The translations under genes and the position numbers were made by a program. The notes beneath the pieces were generated by a model, which worked only from the letters and a program-made list of their open reading frames with translations, made no database searches and was not told the DNA's origin. This document shows, piece by piece, positions 8,073 through 16,840 of a stretch of 64,000 bases of DNA (positions within the stretch are counted from its first letter, which is position 1; every line of letters begins with the position of its first letter). Source of the DNA: an uncultured Bacilli bacterium (GTDB taxonomy: Bacteria; Bacillota_I; Bacilli_A; RF39; UBA660); assembly GCA_910577505.1 (NCBI GenBank), contig CAJTLN010000003.1, forward strand, positions 1-64,000. Reading direction: 5' to 3'.

Positions 8073-8098
8073 AAAGTTAATCTTAATTGATTAACTTT
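8073..8098 (-). terminator. Terminator of the SanA/YdcF gene
   Basis: AAAGTTAATC (8073-8082) pairs perfectly with GATTAACTTT (8089-8098), with TTCTTT after it on the minus strand. The gene's TAA lies in the stem. Confidence 0.75.
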
Positions 8099-8768
8099 CC
8101 TTGATACCTTCTTTATCATTTGTTATATTACCATCTCCACTTACTGGAATAGATTCTCCTAAGTAAGTTGGTTTAGGTTTAAATATGCATTTTACAAAAT
8201 CTTTATCTCGAGCTAGGATTTCTCTTAAGTCGCGAATTATTTGACCACCATATTTACGAGGATTAGATGGTACTCCGTATGCTTCTATACCTAGAGAGTT
8301 TGCTATATGTAATGCGCGATGTAAGTGATAGTCTTGTGTTACTATAACAATTTTCTTAGCTTCAAATATTTCTTTAGCACGATAGATACTATCATATGTT
8401 GCAAATCCTGCATGGTCCATAAATATATCTTCGCTTGGAACTCCTTTTTCGATAGCAAAGTCTTTCATAATATTTACTTCATCATATTCTTCTCGACCAT
8501 GATCACCTGACATAATTATTTTAGGAGCAATACTATCTTCATATAATTTTATTCCTTCTAGTAATCTATCTTCTAACATTGGACTTGGTTTATCACCCCA
8601 TATTCCTGCTCCTAGTACTATAATACAATCTATATCTTCTATGTCTTTTAAATCTTCTATGTTAGAAAATTGGTTTTTAGTACTTAGAACTACATAAAAG
8701 TTTATTCCAAGTATAAATAGGATCCCTAATATAATTAATGATGTGATAATAATTATTATTTTTTTCAT
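8091..8768 (-). CDS. SanA/YdcF-family membrane protein (DUF218)
   Basis: A 225-residue protein with one N-terminal membrane helix and a DUF218 domain: CIIVLGAGIWGDKPSPML (about 48-65), RLLEGIKLY, IIMSGDHG (about 86-93), the acid segment ATYDSIYRA and VTQDYHLHRA (about 143-152). SanA-like proteins affect envelope permeability, including vancomycin exclusion, and YdcF binds SAM, but the reaction is not settled. The order of motifs and the length fit SanA best. The short tail after 205 (GNITNDKEGIKES) is unusual but low-complexity. Confidence 0.85.
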   Translation of the reverse strand: MKKIIIIITSLIILGILFILGINFYVVLSTKNQFSNIEDLKDIEDIDCIIVLGAGIWGDKPSPMLEDRLLEGIKLYEDSIAPKIIMSGDHGREEYDEVNIMKDFAIEKGVPSEDIFMDHAGFATYDSIYRAKEIFEAKKIVIVTQDYHLHRALHIANSLGIEAYGVPSNPRKYGGQIIRDLREILARDKDFVKCIFKPKPTYLGESIPVSGDGNITNDKEGIKES

Positions 8769-8798
8769 TTTATCAGCCTTCTTGATTTAATTATAACA

Positions 8799-8826
8799 TT
8801 TAAAGCAAATCTTTATAAGATTTACT
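8799..8826 (-). terminator. Terminator of the rubredoxin/reductase operon
   Basis: AAATCTT and AAGATTT pair around a TAT loop near 8806-8822, with flanking AAGC/ACTT pairing and TTTAAAT after it on the minus strand. It overlaps the stop codon of the Hrb-like gene. Confidence 0.55.
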
Positions 8827-9418
8827 TCTTTTCAAACATTGTTGCGTCAACTCCACATACTGGGCATTCAAAATCATTTGGCAATTCTTCACCATAATAT
8901 ACATAACCACATGCAAGGCACACCCAAGCAGTTTTACCTTTTTCAGTTTTAACTTTTAATAGTTCATCTTTATGCTCTTGATAATACCCATAACTCATAG
9001 CTTCTTCATCTTTATATACATCTGCTTCTATTAGTTTGCCTATGAAAAGTGTATGTGTTTCATTTTCGATAGAATCTATTTTTTCACATATCATATAACC
9101 CAATGAATCATCAATAATATTTAAGCCTTCTACTTCATTAGTTTTTATTTCGGCAAATTTATCGATATCACGCATTGAGTTTAATCCAAACGTTTTAATT
9201 ATTTCAGGATTAACATTCTTACCTAAAACAGATAATGCAAATGTATTATTTTTATGCATTAAGTCATTTGTATAATTTTTCTTCATTACTGCAACTGCTA
9301 TAAGAGGGTTATCTCCTGCACTTACTTGTGATACAGCATCTACTATACATCCACCACTAAGAGTCGTAAGTACATATACTCCTTGGGTTATCTTTCTTGT
9401 TATCTTTTTATTTTTCAT
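8822..9418 (-). CDS. Flavin reductase-rubredoxin fusion (Hrb-like)
   Basis: High-molecular-weight rubredoxin: an FMN-binding split-barrel flavin reductase domain (about residues 1-145) joined to a C-terminal rubredoxin (about 160-198) with the Fe ligands CLACGY and CPVCG. In clostridia Hrb passes electrons from NAD(P)H to flavodiiron proteins that reduce O2 or NO, so this is an oxidative/nitrosative defence gene in an anaerobe. No flavodiiron gene is in the window. RBS GAGAGGA lies upstream. It starts 15 bp after the stop of the FabG-like reductase and is probably co-transcribed with it. Confidence 0.9.
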   Translation of the reverse strand: MKNKKITRKITQGVYVLTTLSGGCIVDAVSQVSAGDNPLIAVAVMKKNYTNDLMHKNNTFALSVLGKNVNPEIIKTFGLNSMRDIDKFAEIKTNEVEGLNIIDDSLGYMICEKIDSIENETHTLFIGKLIEADVYKDEEAMSYGYYQEHKDELLKVKTEKGKTAWVCLACGYVYYGEELPNDFECPVCGVDATMFEKK

Positions 9419-9432
9419 AATTTTCCTCTCAA

Positions 9433-10170
9433 CTATGTACGAGCTGCTCCATCTACTGATAGTACTACTCCTGTAATATAACTTGCCATGTCACTTGCTA
9501 AAAATAAGAATGCATTTGCTATATCTCTTGGTTCACCGATACGACCTAATGGAATAGTTTTAACTATTGGTCCTAATTGTTCTTCTGGTAAAGCAGCAAT
9601 CATATCTGTTCTTGTTACACCTGGAGCAACAGCGTTTACTCTAATATTTGATGAAGCTAATTCTCTTGCTAATGATTTTGTTAAACCATTTACAGCAAAT
9701 TTACTAGCTGGATATCCTACTCCTGATGGTTGACCATAAATACTTACCATTGAACTTGTATTTAATATAACTCCACTACCTTGTTCTTTCATATATGGAA
9801 CTACTGCTTTAGTCATATTAAATATAGCATTAACATTTAAGTCCATTATTTTAGAAAAGTCCTCAGATGTTGTATCTTCAATTTTTCTATTAGCTGAGAT
9901 ACCAGCATTATTTATTAAAATGTCTATATGACCATATTCATCTACAATTTTTTTGATAGTTTCATTTATTTCTTCAATGTTATTTAAATTAGGATAGTAA
10001 CCCTTTACTTCCATTCCTTCGCTTTTTAACTGCTCGACTGCCTTTTCTACAGATTCAGCTTTAGAACCAAATAAAACTACTTCAGCATTTTGCTCTTTAA
10101 ATAAACGAACAGTTTCTAATCCAATTCCTCTTGTTCCTCCTGTAATTATGGCAACACGTCCTTCTAACAT
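9433..10170 (-). CDS. FabG-like SDR oxidoreductase
   Basis: A 245-residue classical SDR: TGGTRGIG (about 11-18), NNAG (about 87-90), Ser in NTSSMVS (about 138), YPASK (about 152-156) and the C-terminal SVDGA pattern. It is closest in layout to 3-oxoacyl-ACP reductases, but it is not in a fatty-acid gene cluster; it is paired with an Hrb-like flavorubredoxin, so a separate redox role is as likely. RBS AAGGAGG is strong. A fab name is therefore not assigned. Confidence 0.85.
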   Translation of the reverse strand: MLEGRVAIITGGTRGIGLETVRLFKEQNAEVVLFGSKAESVEKAVEQLKSEGMEVKGYYPNLNNIEEINETIKKIVDEYGHIDILINNAGISANRKIEDTTSEDFSKIMDLNVNAIFNMTKAVVPYMKEQGSGVILNTSSMVSIYGQPSGVGYPASKFAVNGLTKSLARELASSNIRVNAVAPGVTRTDMIAALPEEQLGPIVKTIPLGRIGEPRDIANAFLFLASDMASYITGVVLSVDGAART

Positions 10171-10244
10171 ATTAATTCCTCCTTATTGAGAATAATTATC
10201 AATTCTCTTCTATAATTATAACATTATATTAAATAATGTGTATT

Positions 10245-10270
10245 AAAAAAGATAACTTTGGTGTTATCTC
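10245..10270 (-). terminator. Terminator of the LemA/TPM operon
   Basis: AGATAAC (10250-10256) pairs with GTTATCT (10263-10269); six T residues follow on the minus strand. Confidence 0.7.
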
Positions 10271-10273
10271 TAA

Positions 10274-11140
10274 TTAAAAATGCCTTGATGAACCTCCACC
10301 ACCAAAAGATCCTCCGCCGCCACTATGGAAACTATGAGATCCGCTATTACTTCGATAAGAACTGCCACCATAGTATCCACCTCGTCTTCCTATTGATGGA
10401 GTGCCAAAAGCGATAAAAGCAAAGATAAATGCCGCTATATTAATTATAAAATATATAGAAAATGAGTTTGGTAAAAAACATATAAAAGTTAATATTGTCG
10501 CAAAATAAATTATTGGTATTTTTTTAAACTTAAGGATTCCTGAATACATGCCGACAAAGAATCCGATGAATCCTGAAAATATTAACCATTCTAATTTATA
10601 TAGTGGTTCTTGTTTTTGATTTACTTCAGCTATTTCTAAATCTAAGTGATTCATCTCAACTATTTCATTATAAAAAGCATTATAACCATTTTTTATTCCT
10701 TCATCAAAGCTATTCTCTTTTAAATAAGGAATTATATATTTATCTTGAAAGCGACCTGTTTTACCATCTGGTAAAATGCCTTCTAATCCTGTTCCTACTT
10801 CTACTCTAAATTCTCTTTCTTCTAAAGCTAAGAGAAGTAATAAACCATTATTTTTTTCTTTACTACCTATTTCGTAAATACGTGCTAGTTCTAAACTATA
10901 ATCCTCTATACTTTTACCTTCTAGATTTTTTACTGTAACAACAACTATTTGTGTACCATCTATTTTTTCTAAATTAACACTTTTTTCATAAATATAGTCT
11001 TCTGTTTCAGAAGATAAAATATTAGCATAGTCATTAATATAAAATTTATCTGTTAGATTAACTAAAGCATTTACTTTGCCAGTAATAAATAAAGATAAAA
11101 GAATAAGGATTAAATAATTAATCCTCTTTAAATGATACAT
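10274..11140 (-). CDS. TPM-domain membrane protein (YgcG family)
   Basis: Envelope protein: signal/anchor helix (MYHLKRINYLILILLSLFI), a TPM domain (about residues 30-150) with DGTQIVVVTV, DYSLELARIYEIG, NNGLLLLLA and VEVGTGLEGILPD, two or three membrane segments (about 180-250), and a Gly/Ser-rich tail ending GGGGSSRHF. TPM proteins often pair with LemA, as here, and are thought to be involved in membrane or photosystem-like protein maintenance; the function is not firmly known. The start at 11140 follows GAGG by 6 nt and overlaps the end of lemA by 23 nt; longer upstream starts lie inside lemA and look spurious. Confidence 0.88.
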   Translation of the reverse strand: MYHLKRINYLILILLSLFITGKVNALVNLTDKFYINDYANILSSETEDYIYEKSVNLEKIDGTQIVVVTVKNLEGKSIEDYSLELARIYEIGSKEKNNGLLLLLALEEREFRVEVGTGLEGILPDGKTGRFQDKYIIPYLKENSFDEGIKNGYNAFYNEIVEMNHLDLEIAEVNQKQEPLYKLEWLIFSGFIGFFVGMYSGILKFKKIPIIYFATILTFICFLPNSFSIYFIINIAAFIFAFIAFGTPSIGRRGGYYGGSSYRSNSGSHSFHSGGGGSFGGGGSSRHF

Positions 11141-11696
11141 TAGGAACCTCATTTGAGCTTTCTTTTGCTTCAAAATAGTCTGCTTCATCAAAACCAAACA
11201 TACTAGCAAACAGATTTTTAGGGAAACTTTTTATCGTTTTATTATAAGATTTTACAGTATCATTATAATCTTTTCTTGCAACTGCTATTCTATTTTCTGT
11301 TCCTGCTAATTCGTCCTGTAAGTTTATAAAATTTTCGTTTGCTTTTAAGTCTGGGTAGTTTTCTACTACAGCGATTAAATTATTTATTGAAGTAGTTAAT
11401 TCTTGATTAGCATTTGCTTTTTCTTCAACTGTCTTTGCATTAACTAAATTTTCACGAGCTTTAGTAACTTTATCAATAATGTTTTCTTCATGTTCCATAT
11501 ATCCTTTTACTGTGTTTACTAAATTAGGTATTAAGTCTGCTCTTCTTTCTAGTTGAACAGATATATCAGAATATTTACTATCAACATCTTCCTTTTTACT
11601 TACTAAATCGTTATAACTACCAATTGCAGATAGTGCTATTAGAGCAATTACTACTAAAATAATTATTCCTACTATTGATCCTTTTTTCATTTTCAT
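11118..11696 (-). CDS. lemA: LemA family protein
   Basis: A 192-residue membrane-anchored coiled protein. One N-terminal helix (GSIVGIIILVVIALIAL) is followed by the LemA domain: YNDLVSKKEDVDSKYSDISVQLERRADLIPNLVNTVKGY, the NFINLQDELAGTENRIAVARKDYND segment and the SFPKNLFASMFGF end. All family hallmarks are present. LemA and TPM genes are adjacent in many genomes; their joint role is unknown. It overlaps the TPM gene by 23 nt. Confidence 0.93.
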   Translation of the reverse strand: MKMKKGSIVGIIILVVIALIALSAIGSYNDLVSKKEDVDSKYSDISVQLERRADLIPNLVNTVKGYMEHEENIIDKVTKARENLVNAKTVEEKANANQELTTSINNLIAVVENYPDLKANENFINLQDELAGTENRIAVARKDYNDTVKSYNKTIKSFPKNLFASMFGFDEADYFEAKESSNEVPNVSFKED

Positions 11697-11736
11697 TCAC
11701 CTTCCTATTATTCATTATATCATATTATTTACTTTA

Positions 11737-12513
11737 TTAAGAGTTTAGTTCTTTTAATTCGTCTTCTTCAAATAAAGAATAACTTTGTCCTGTTTCTATT
11801 ACGCGATTAATAAAGTCTTTATCTTTGGTTTTAACTATTTTTTTTATTAATTTTGGCATATCTAAATCTTCTCTAACGGCACTTATTAACTCTGTTAAAT
11901 AATATTCATCTCTCTTACTTATAAAATAATCTTCAATAAGAGTAAAGTCTTTATGTTTATGATTATAATTGAAAGCTAAGCGCCATAAGGATTCTCTTTT
12001 ATCTTCTTTGATTCCTGCTTCTACCAAGTCATTAAATCCTTCTTGATCTATTTCTGGTGGCAATGGAGCTGAAATATAATGTGTTATAAATTCTAATAAT
12101 TCCAAGTCATTCATCTTACTTGCATACTTATTAACTACAGGATTATTAGTCATTAGTTCAAATATAGTAGTATATAGTCTACCACCATCTCTAATTGCTT
12201 CTTTATCAGATTCTAATTGTGATACCTGTTTTGTAATAAATTCACTTGTTTTTTCATCAAGTTTTTCACTTTTATTAGCGTTTCCTAGAAGTTTAAGCAT
12301 GTGATTGATATTTTCTAATCTATTTTTTTCTACTTGATCTAATTCATTTGGTGTTGTTTCTTTTACTTTTTTTACTTCACCTAATAACTTAGTTATTTCT
12401 TCTTGTTCTTTTTTATTGTATTTAGATAAATCTAAAGATTCTAATTCTTTAATTAGTGTATCACTATTTATAAACTTATTTATGTAACGATACATTAAAT
12501 TTACTAAGTCCAT
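11737..12513 (-). CDS. Conserved hypothetical cytosolic protein
   Basis: A 258-residue charged, mostly helical protein with no signal peptide or membrane helix and no motif recognised. Features: a Lys/Glu-rich coiled stretch at about 35-110, then EFITHYISAPLPPEID near 145-160 and a helical C-terminal half with many acidic residues that could form HEAT-like repeats (WRLAFNYNHKHKDFTLIEDYF, YYLTELISAVREDLDMPKLI). It lies 41 bp upstream of lemA in the same direction, so it may belong to the same operon. Confidence 0.6.
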   Translation of the reverse strand: MDLVNLMYRYINKFINSDTLIKELESLDLSKYNKKEQEEITKLLGEVKKVKETTPNELDQVEKNRLENINHMLKLLGNANKSEKLDEKTSEFITKQVSQLESDKEAIRDGGRLYTTIFELMTNNPVVNKYASKMNDLELLEFITHYISAPLPPEIDQEGFNDLVEAGIKEDKRESLWRLAFNYNHKHKDFTLIEDYFISKRDEYYLTELISAVREDLDMPKLIKKIVKTKDKDFINRVIETGQSYSLFEEDELKELNS

Positions 12514-12564
12514 ATTATCACCTTTTCTAATTTTATTATAACATACTAATTTATATTATTTATA

Positions 12565-12592
12565 AATTTAAAAAGACTAGAATATCTAGCCT
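12565..12592 (-). terminator. Terminator of the TetR/ABC operon
   Basis: CTAGA (12577-12581) pairs with TCTAG (12585-12589), extended by one more G-C pair; CTTTTTAAATT follows on the minus strand. It overlaps the last codons of the second permease. Confidence 0.5.
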
Positions 12593-13731
12593 ATTTTGCG
12601 TTTATTTCTAGCGATAATAATTGATACTATAATAAATAACGCTGAGAACGCAAGTAATACGATACTATTTGTAATAAATGGTTTAAGTGATGATGTGTCA
12701 AATACTTCTATAGTACTAATTAAATTATTTGAATTTATGAACCAATATGATGGTAAGATATGAGCTACTTTTAATACCGCATCTGGAAGAAATTCAGCTG
12801 GTACAAATGAACCACATAAAAAGCTACTTCCAAGTGCTACGACATTTATAATACCATTTATAGCTTCTTTGTTATTCATTAAATTTCCTATTAAGAAAGC
12901 AATTGTTAAAGAGCATAAAGAGAAGATAAATGAATTAATAATGTATAAAAATCCATGCATTGTAAACATAATACTACCTACTGTAATAAAACTAATTACA
13001 ACATATAATAGCCATAAAATAAGAGCAAAGACACTATTAGATATTAGCAAATAAAGATTATATTTTTTATCTTCCATACTGCTTATTATAGTTCTTTTTC
13101 TAATGTTTTCACTTTGGAAACTAGATAGAATTAAACATATTACGTAGATTGAGCCACCAAGTAAACAATAGTTGCTAAAGTTGTAGTAATTATTAGCTTT
13201 AGTAAGAGAAGTTGTATCTAAGGTAGAAGTAAGTTCAACTTCTGCTTTATTTTCTAATGTTTTATCTATTTCAAGAATTAGTTCTTCTTCAGTTATGTTG
13301 TTGCGTAAATAAGATTTTGAAGAAGTTAAATATCTTTCTAATAAAATAGATGCTAGACTGGCTTGATAGTCACCTGTACTTTTTATTTCAATTTCTGGCT
13401 CTTTATTTTCTAGAAAATCATTGCCATAATTTTCTGGTATATATATAACATAATTTACATCACGATAAAAGATGGCGTCCTGAATTTTTTCTTCGTTATT
13501 TTCAATATCAATAATATTGCTGTTTTTAGTTATGTAATCCACTAGATGTTTTGATAATTTTGAATTATCTTTATTAATTATTAGAATATCTGGTTTTTCA
13601 GCGGTAAAAGACATTGTTGTATCGTTGTTACTAGTATTAATACTACTAAATAAAATTAACATTGCTGTATAAATGATTATTGGAACTAAACATTTTTTTA
13701 CAACACGGAGATATGTTTTAAATACTATCAT
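12586..13731 (-). CDS. ABC-2 family permease (second subunit)
   Basis: A 381-residue permease with the YhgE/NatB-like layout: one N-terminal helix (about 10-30), a large external domain of about 150 residues (30-180), then five helices in the C-terminal half, including AIAFLIGNLMNNKEAINGIINVVALGSSFLCGSFVP, the typical ABC-2 core. It overlaps the first permease by 14 nt. Together with the ATPase at 14898 it forms a heterodimeric exporter, probably for a lipophilic drug or antimicrobial. RBS AGGAGGC precedes the ATG. Confidence 0.87.
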   Translation of the reverse strand: MIVFKTYLRVVKKCLVPIIIYTAMLILFSSINTSNNDTTMSFTAEKPDILIINKDNSKLSKHLVDYITKNSNIIDIENNEEKIQDAIFYRDVNYVIYIPENYGNDFLENKEPEIEIKSTGDYQASLASILLERYLTSSKSYLRNNITEEELILEIDKTLENKAEVELTSTLDTTSLTKANNYYNFSNYCLLGGSIYVICLILSSFQSENIRKRTIISSMEDKKYNLYLLISNSVFALILWLLYVVISFITVGSIMFTMHGFLYIINSFIFSLCSLTIAFLIGNLMNNKEAINGIINVVALGSSFLCGSFVPAEFLPDAVLKVAHILPSYWFINSNNLISTIEVFDTSSLKPFITNSIVLLAFSALFIIVSIIIARNKRKIG

Positions 13732-14905
13732 ATTTTTGCCTCCTTAAACTATATACTGAGAGTGCTAAACAGATGAATGAAAATAGCAATAAACTGATTA
13801 AATTTAAATAGAATCTATCCAAAGTGTTATAGTAATATAGAGAGTAGAATCCATCTGTAATCATATTAGCAGGATTTAGTTTGTTTATTATAGGAATATT
13901 TTTATCTATTACATATTTCATGGTAATTCCCATCATGCCTGAGAAGAAGCATCCCAACATTGTGAAAGCAATAATAATACCTGTTTTTGTATCTTCACTT
14001 GTTTTAAAGATACATGATACAGCTATGCCGAGCGATAATCCTGCAAATGTACCAACGACAGAAAGTAAAATAATTAGTGGTAAGTTGGTACCATAATCTA
14101 CTTTTAAGACGAAGATGGTATATAAAAATAATAAGGCTACACCGATTAATTCGACGATAAAAGCAGCTAATGCACTACTCATAATTGTTACTGTTTTTTT
14201 AGTCGGAGCTACTGTTACTCTTTTGCCTGTATTACTTTGATTGGCTAAATTTTTATTTACAGACGACATGCCTAGAATTCCTCCATAAAGACAAGCCATG
14301 GCAATTAGTGTATAGTACTCAATCATTGTATAACTTAGATTATTACTTGATATATCTTTTATGTTCGCTTTGGATTCTGTTACTTTGGCAATTGCATTAT
14401 TTATAATCGTTTCGTAGTCGATATCATAATTTGGCACTGATATTTCGTTTTTTATTTCGTTTTCTACTATATTCTCAATCGTACTAGCATTAGCATATAT
14501 TTCATTTGTTACTTCTGTAAAAACTGTTTCGTTTATACCACTATTAGAAACAACAATTTTTGGTTCATCTAGAACAATTAAATAACCACATATTTCACTA
14601 TTTTCTAATAAAGTCTTGGCTTCTTCTTCATCTACATATTTAGTATTAAATATTTGATCACTTGATTCTTTATCGCTTAGAGCTTTAAATGATTCTTTTA
14701 GAATCTCATTATTTTTAAAGTTATCATTATTAACGATAGCAATATCAATAATATCTAGTTTTTCGTTTGATTCAATATCAGAAAAAGCTAATTTAAAGAA
14801 TGTTCCTAGAATAAGTGGAAATGCTAGAGTCCAGAAAATTAACATTCTGTTTTTTACTAGTGTTTTTAAACTATATTTTAAGTTATGAATAAACATTTTA
14901 GTCAC
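13718..14905 (-). CDS. ABC-2 family permease (first subunit)
   Basis: A 395-residue permease with the same architecture as its neighbour: N-terminal helix (about 20-40), an external domain to about 190, then five to six helices including GTFAGLSLGIAVSCIF and LGCFFSGMMGI. The GTG start overlaps the ATPase stop (GTGACTAA, 8 nt), which implies coupling; an ATG three codons later is the alternative. The two permeases are only distantly similar, so a heterodimer is expected. Substrate unknown. Confidence 0.85.
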   Translation of the reverse strand: MTKMFIHNLKYSLKTLVKNRMLIFWTLAFPLILGTFFKLAFSDIESNEKLDIIDIAIVNNDNFKNNEILKESFKALSDKESSDQIFNTKYVDEEEAKTLLENSEICGYLIVLDEPKIVVSNSGINETVFTEVTNEIYANASTIENIVENEIKNEISVPNYDIDYETIINNAIAKVTESKANIKDISSNNLSYTMIEYYTLIAMACLYGGILGMSSVNKNLANQSNTGKRVTVAPTKKTVTIMSSALAAFIVELIGVALLFLYTIFVLKVDYGTNLPLIILLSVVGTFAGLSLGIAVSCIFKTSEDTKTGIIIAFTMLGCFFSGMMGITMKYVIDKNIPIINKLNPANMITDGFYSLYYYNTLDRFYLNLISLLLFSFICLALSVYSLRRQKYDSI

Positions 14906-15833
14906 GAAGTCCTTTCCCTGTTAGTTCTAGGAAGACGTCGTTTAAGGTAGGTCTTTCAGAAAATATTTTACTATAAACTATTTTTTCATTTTTTAAGTAT
15001 TCAATTAAATCAACTAAATTGTTTTTACCTTTTTTATATGTAATAAGTAGTACATTATTATCATAAGATACATCTTCGACATTTTTTATTTTTTTAATTT
15101 GTTCTATATATTTTTCATTTAAATCATTAACTTCGACGCTTATTTTTTCTTCTATTTTAGCTAGAGACTTTAATTCATCAATAGTACCTTCTGCAATAAC
15201 GTGCCCAGCATCTAAAATTATAACTCTATCACAAAGGATTTCTACTTCTTCCATATAATGGGTTGTATAAACTATTGTTGCTCCATTATCTCTTAGTTTT
15301 TTTATGCCATCTAAAATATTATTTCTACTTTGAGGATCAACTGCAACTGTTGGTTCATCTAAGAATATTAGTTTTGGTTTGTGAGCTATACCACAAGCGA
15401 TATTTAGCCTTCTAAGTAGACCACCTGATAATTGTTTTGGGTAGAACTTTGTAAAGTCTTCTAGTCCAACTAATTTAATTGCATCGTTAATATATTCGTG
15501 GCGAACATCTTTATCCTTGATATAAAGACCACAAAAGTAATCAATGTTATCATAAACAGATAATTCATCAAAGACAGCTACATCTTGAAATATTACCCCT
15601 ATTCTTTTTTTGATATCATAAGCATCTGGTGACATATCGCTACCAAATATTTTTATTTTACCTTCATAGTTTAGAAGAGATAAAATACAATTTATTGTAG
15701 TTGATTTACCACTTCCGTTAGGACCTAATAGTCCTAGTATTTCTCCATCATGTACTTCAAAAGATAAGTTATCTATAGCTTTTAAAGTTTTATATTCTTT
15801 TGTTAATTTTTTTACTTCTATTATATTATTCAT
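14898..15833 (-). CDS. ABC exporter ATPase
   Basis: A 311-residue ATP-binding protein: Walker A GPNGSGKST (about 38-46), signature LSGGLLRRL (about 136-144), Walker B LIFLDEPTVAVDP (about 158-170), switch His TTH (about 193) and a C-terminal regulatory extension typical of DrrA/NatA-type exporters. It is translationally coupled to the TetR gene through an ATGA overlap (15830-15833). It powers the two permeases downstream. Confidence 0.93.
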   Translation of the reverse strand: MNNIIEVKKLTKEYKTLKAIDNLSFEVHDGEILGLLGPNGSGKSTTINCILSLLNYEGKIKIFGSDMSPDAYDIKKRIGVIFQDVAVFDELSVYDNIDYFCGLYIKDKDVRHEYINDAIKLVGLEDFTKFYPKQLSGGLLRRLNIACGIAHKPKLIFLDEPTVAVDPQSRNNILDGIKKLRDNGATIVYTTHYMEEVEILCDRVIILDAGHVIAEGTIDELKSLAKIEEKISVEVNDLNEKYIEQIKKIKNVEDVSYDNNVLLITYKKGKNNLVDLIEYLKNEKIVYSKIFSERPTLNDVFLELTGKGLRD

Positions 15834-16408
15834 TTCTTTTCTCCTTTTTCATATTTATATCCAATTAACATTTCTCTTACTGTTTCTTCTAGTAATGAAG
15901 ATATTTCATCTTCTTTGAACTCAACAGTTTTTGTTGCAACTAAGCATGCAATTCCATGAGTAAATATCCAGACTTTAAGGTGAAATTCATGTTGTTCTTC
16001 ATAAGATAGGTGTGTCAATTCTTGACCAGATGCAATAATATCTGTATTTATATCATCAGTTATAATGATATTATTGGCTGTTGATGAGGTTTGTTGCATA
16101 AAAATCATCTTAAAAAATTCAGGATAATCAGATGCAAAGCGAATGTAAGCAAGTCCCATTTCCTTATATGGTTTTATTTTAGATTGATGAGCTTTAAACA
16201 TATATTCTTTATATTTATTATATATATGATTATATACTTCTTTATTTAATTCTTCCATAGATGTAAAGTTATGGAAGATTGGCTGGACGGAACAGCCAAG
16301 GCTTTTGGCAAGACGACGTGCGTTAAGAGACTCTTTACCTTCTGTTTTTATGATATTGCAAGCTGAAATAATTATTTCTTCTTTACTAAATTTTCTTACT
16401 GGTGGCAC
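15830..16408 (-). CDS. TetR-family repressor of the ABC exporter
   Basis: A 192-residue regulator. The N-terminal HTH spans about residues 8-55 (IISACNIIKTEGKESLNARRLAKSLG region, then SVQPIFHNFTSMEEL). The C-terminal ligand domain resembles the TetR_C_33/WHG type (YKEMGLAYIRFASDYPEFFKMIF). The start is GTG, preceded by AAGGAGA. It is the first gene of the exporter operon, with a dyad over its own -10 box, so autorepression relieved by an exported compound is likely. Confidence 0.9.
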   Translation of the reverse strand: MPPVRKFSKEEIIISACNIIKTEGKESLNARRLAKSLGCSVQPIFHNFTSMEELNKEVYNHIYNKYKEYMFKAHQSKIKPYKEMGLAYIRFASDYPEFFKMIFMQQTSSTANNIIITDDINTDIIASGQELTHLSYEEQHEFHLKVWIFTHGIACLVATKTVEFKEDEISSLLEETVREMLIGYKYEKGEKK

Positions 16409-16426
16409 TATATCTCTCCTTTTGAT

Positions 16427-16464
16427 AACATACGTTATATATCAATTGTTATTCTACTACAATT
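16427..16464 (-). promoter_or_regulatory. TetR-operon promoter with overlapping operator
   Basis: On the minus strand -35 TTGTAG (16459-16464) and -10 TATAAC (16436-16441) are separated by exactly 17 bp. The dyad ATAAC-ATAC-GTTAT (16427-16440) covers the -10 box, the usual place for a TetR-family operator. Confidence 0.65.
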
Positions 16465-16563
16465 AAAAATATCTGTAAATAGTTTAAAAGATATTTAGGT
16501 ATTTATTTTTATGTAAGATATTTGTATAATTTATCCTATTTTATTAATGATAGTTGTTATCAA

Positions 16564-16572
16564 TGTTATAAT
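16564..16572 (+). promoter_or_regulatory. Extended -10 promoter of toxin-like mRNA 1
   Basis: TGTTATAAT at 16564-16572 is an extended -10 element (TGnTATAAT). Transcription should begin near 16579-16580. No strong -35 is seen (TTAATG-like). Confidence 0.6.
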
Positions 16573-16661
16573 GTTAATGGAGATATTACTAATTGGTAGG
16601 TGTTTAACCTCTGTCCTTAAATAAAGGAAGGAGGTGATTAGTCCTATGAATGGAGAAAGTT

Positions 16662-16730
16662 ATGGAGTACTTAGTTGCTCTTATAATAGTTCTTGTCTTA
16701 CTAGACCGGATTTTACCACCAAAAGACTAA
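16662..16730 (+). CDS. Type I toxin-like hydrophobic peptide 1 (22 aa)
   Basis: One of two short plus-strand genes with this design. MEYLVALIIVLVLL forms a single membrane helix and a DRILPPKD charged tail follows, like Fst/TxpA/holin-like type I toxins. GGAG lies 6 nt before the ATG. A very strong AAGGAGGTGAT upstream (16626-16637 region) drives an overlapping frame starting at 16646 that may act as a leader. The 5' UTR sequence TAGGTGTTT (16597-16605) can pair with AAACACCTA (16735-16743) after the stop codon, the long-range 5'-3' interaction seen in several type I toxin mRNAs. A convergent antisense promoter lies at 16841-16869. Toxicity is inferred, not shown. Confidence 0.65.
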   Translation: MEYLVALIIVLVLLDRILPPKD

Positions 16731-16834
16731 ATGAAAACACCTACTCGATTATGAATAGGTGTTTTCTTCCCAAAATTTTAAAAATTGGACTGAGATAACA
16801 TCTAACATACCAAAATTAGTTGTATCTCTTTGTC
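16730..16834 (-). ncRNA. Putative antisense antitoxin RNA 1
   Basis: A near-consensus promoter (16841-16869) points into the 3' side of the toxin gene with no reading frame behind it. The transcript would run about 105 nt from near 16834 to the shared hairpin at 16734-16765, so only its last third overlaps the toxin mRNA. Its 5' domain (GAGATACAACTAATTTTGGT) resembles the 5' end of the toxin mRNA (GAGATATTACTAATTGGT) and folds by itself (GAGATA with TATCTC, CTAA with TTAG). Confidence 0.6.
16734..16765. terminator. Bidirectional terminator shared by toxin and antisense RNAs
   Basis: AAAACACCTA (16734-16743) pairs perfectly with TAGGTGTTTT (16756-16765). U-rich tails exist on both strands, weakly (TTTTCTTCC on plus; TTTTCATTTAG on minus). 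Confidence 0.65.
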
Positions 16835-16840
16835 TATTTA

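Noticed and set aside
16646..16798. 49-codon plus-strand frame starting at the strongest ribosome site of the toxin locus
   Set aside because: Polar, no membrane helix, runs through the terminator hairpin. Kept only as a possible leader that overlaps the 22-codon peptide.
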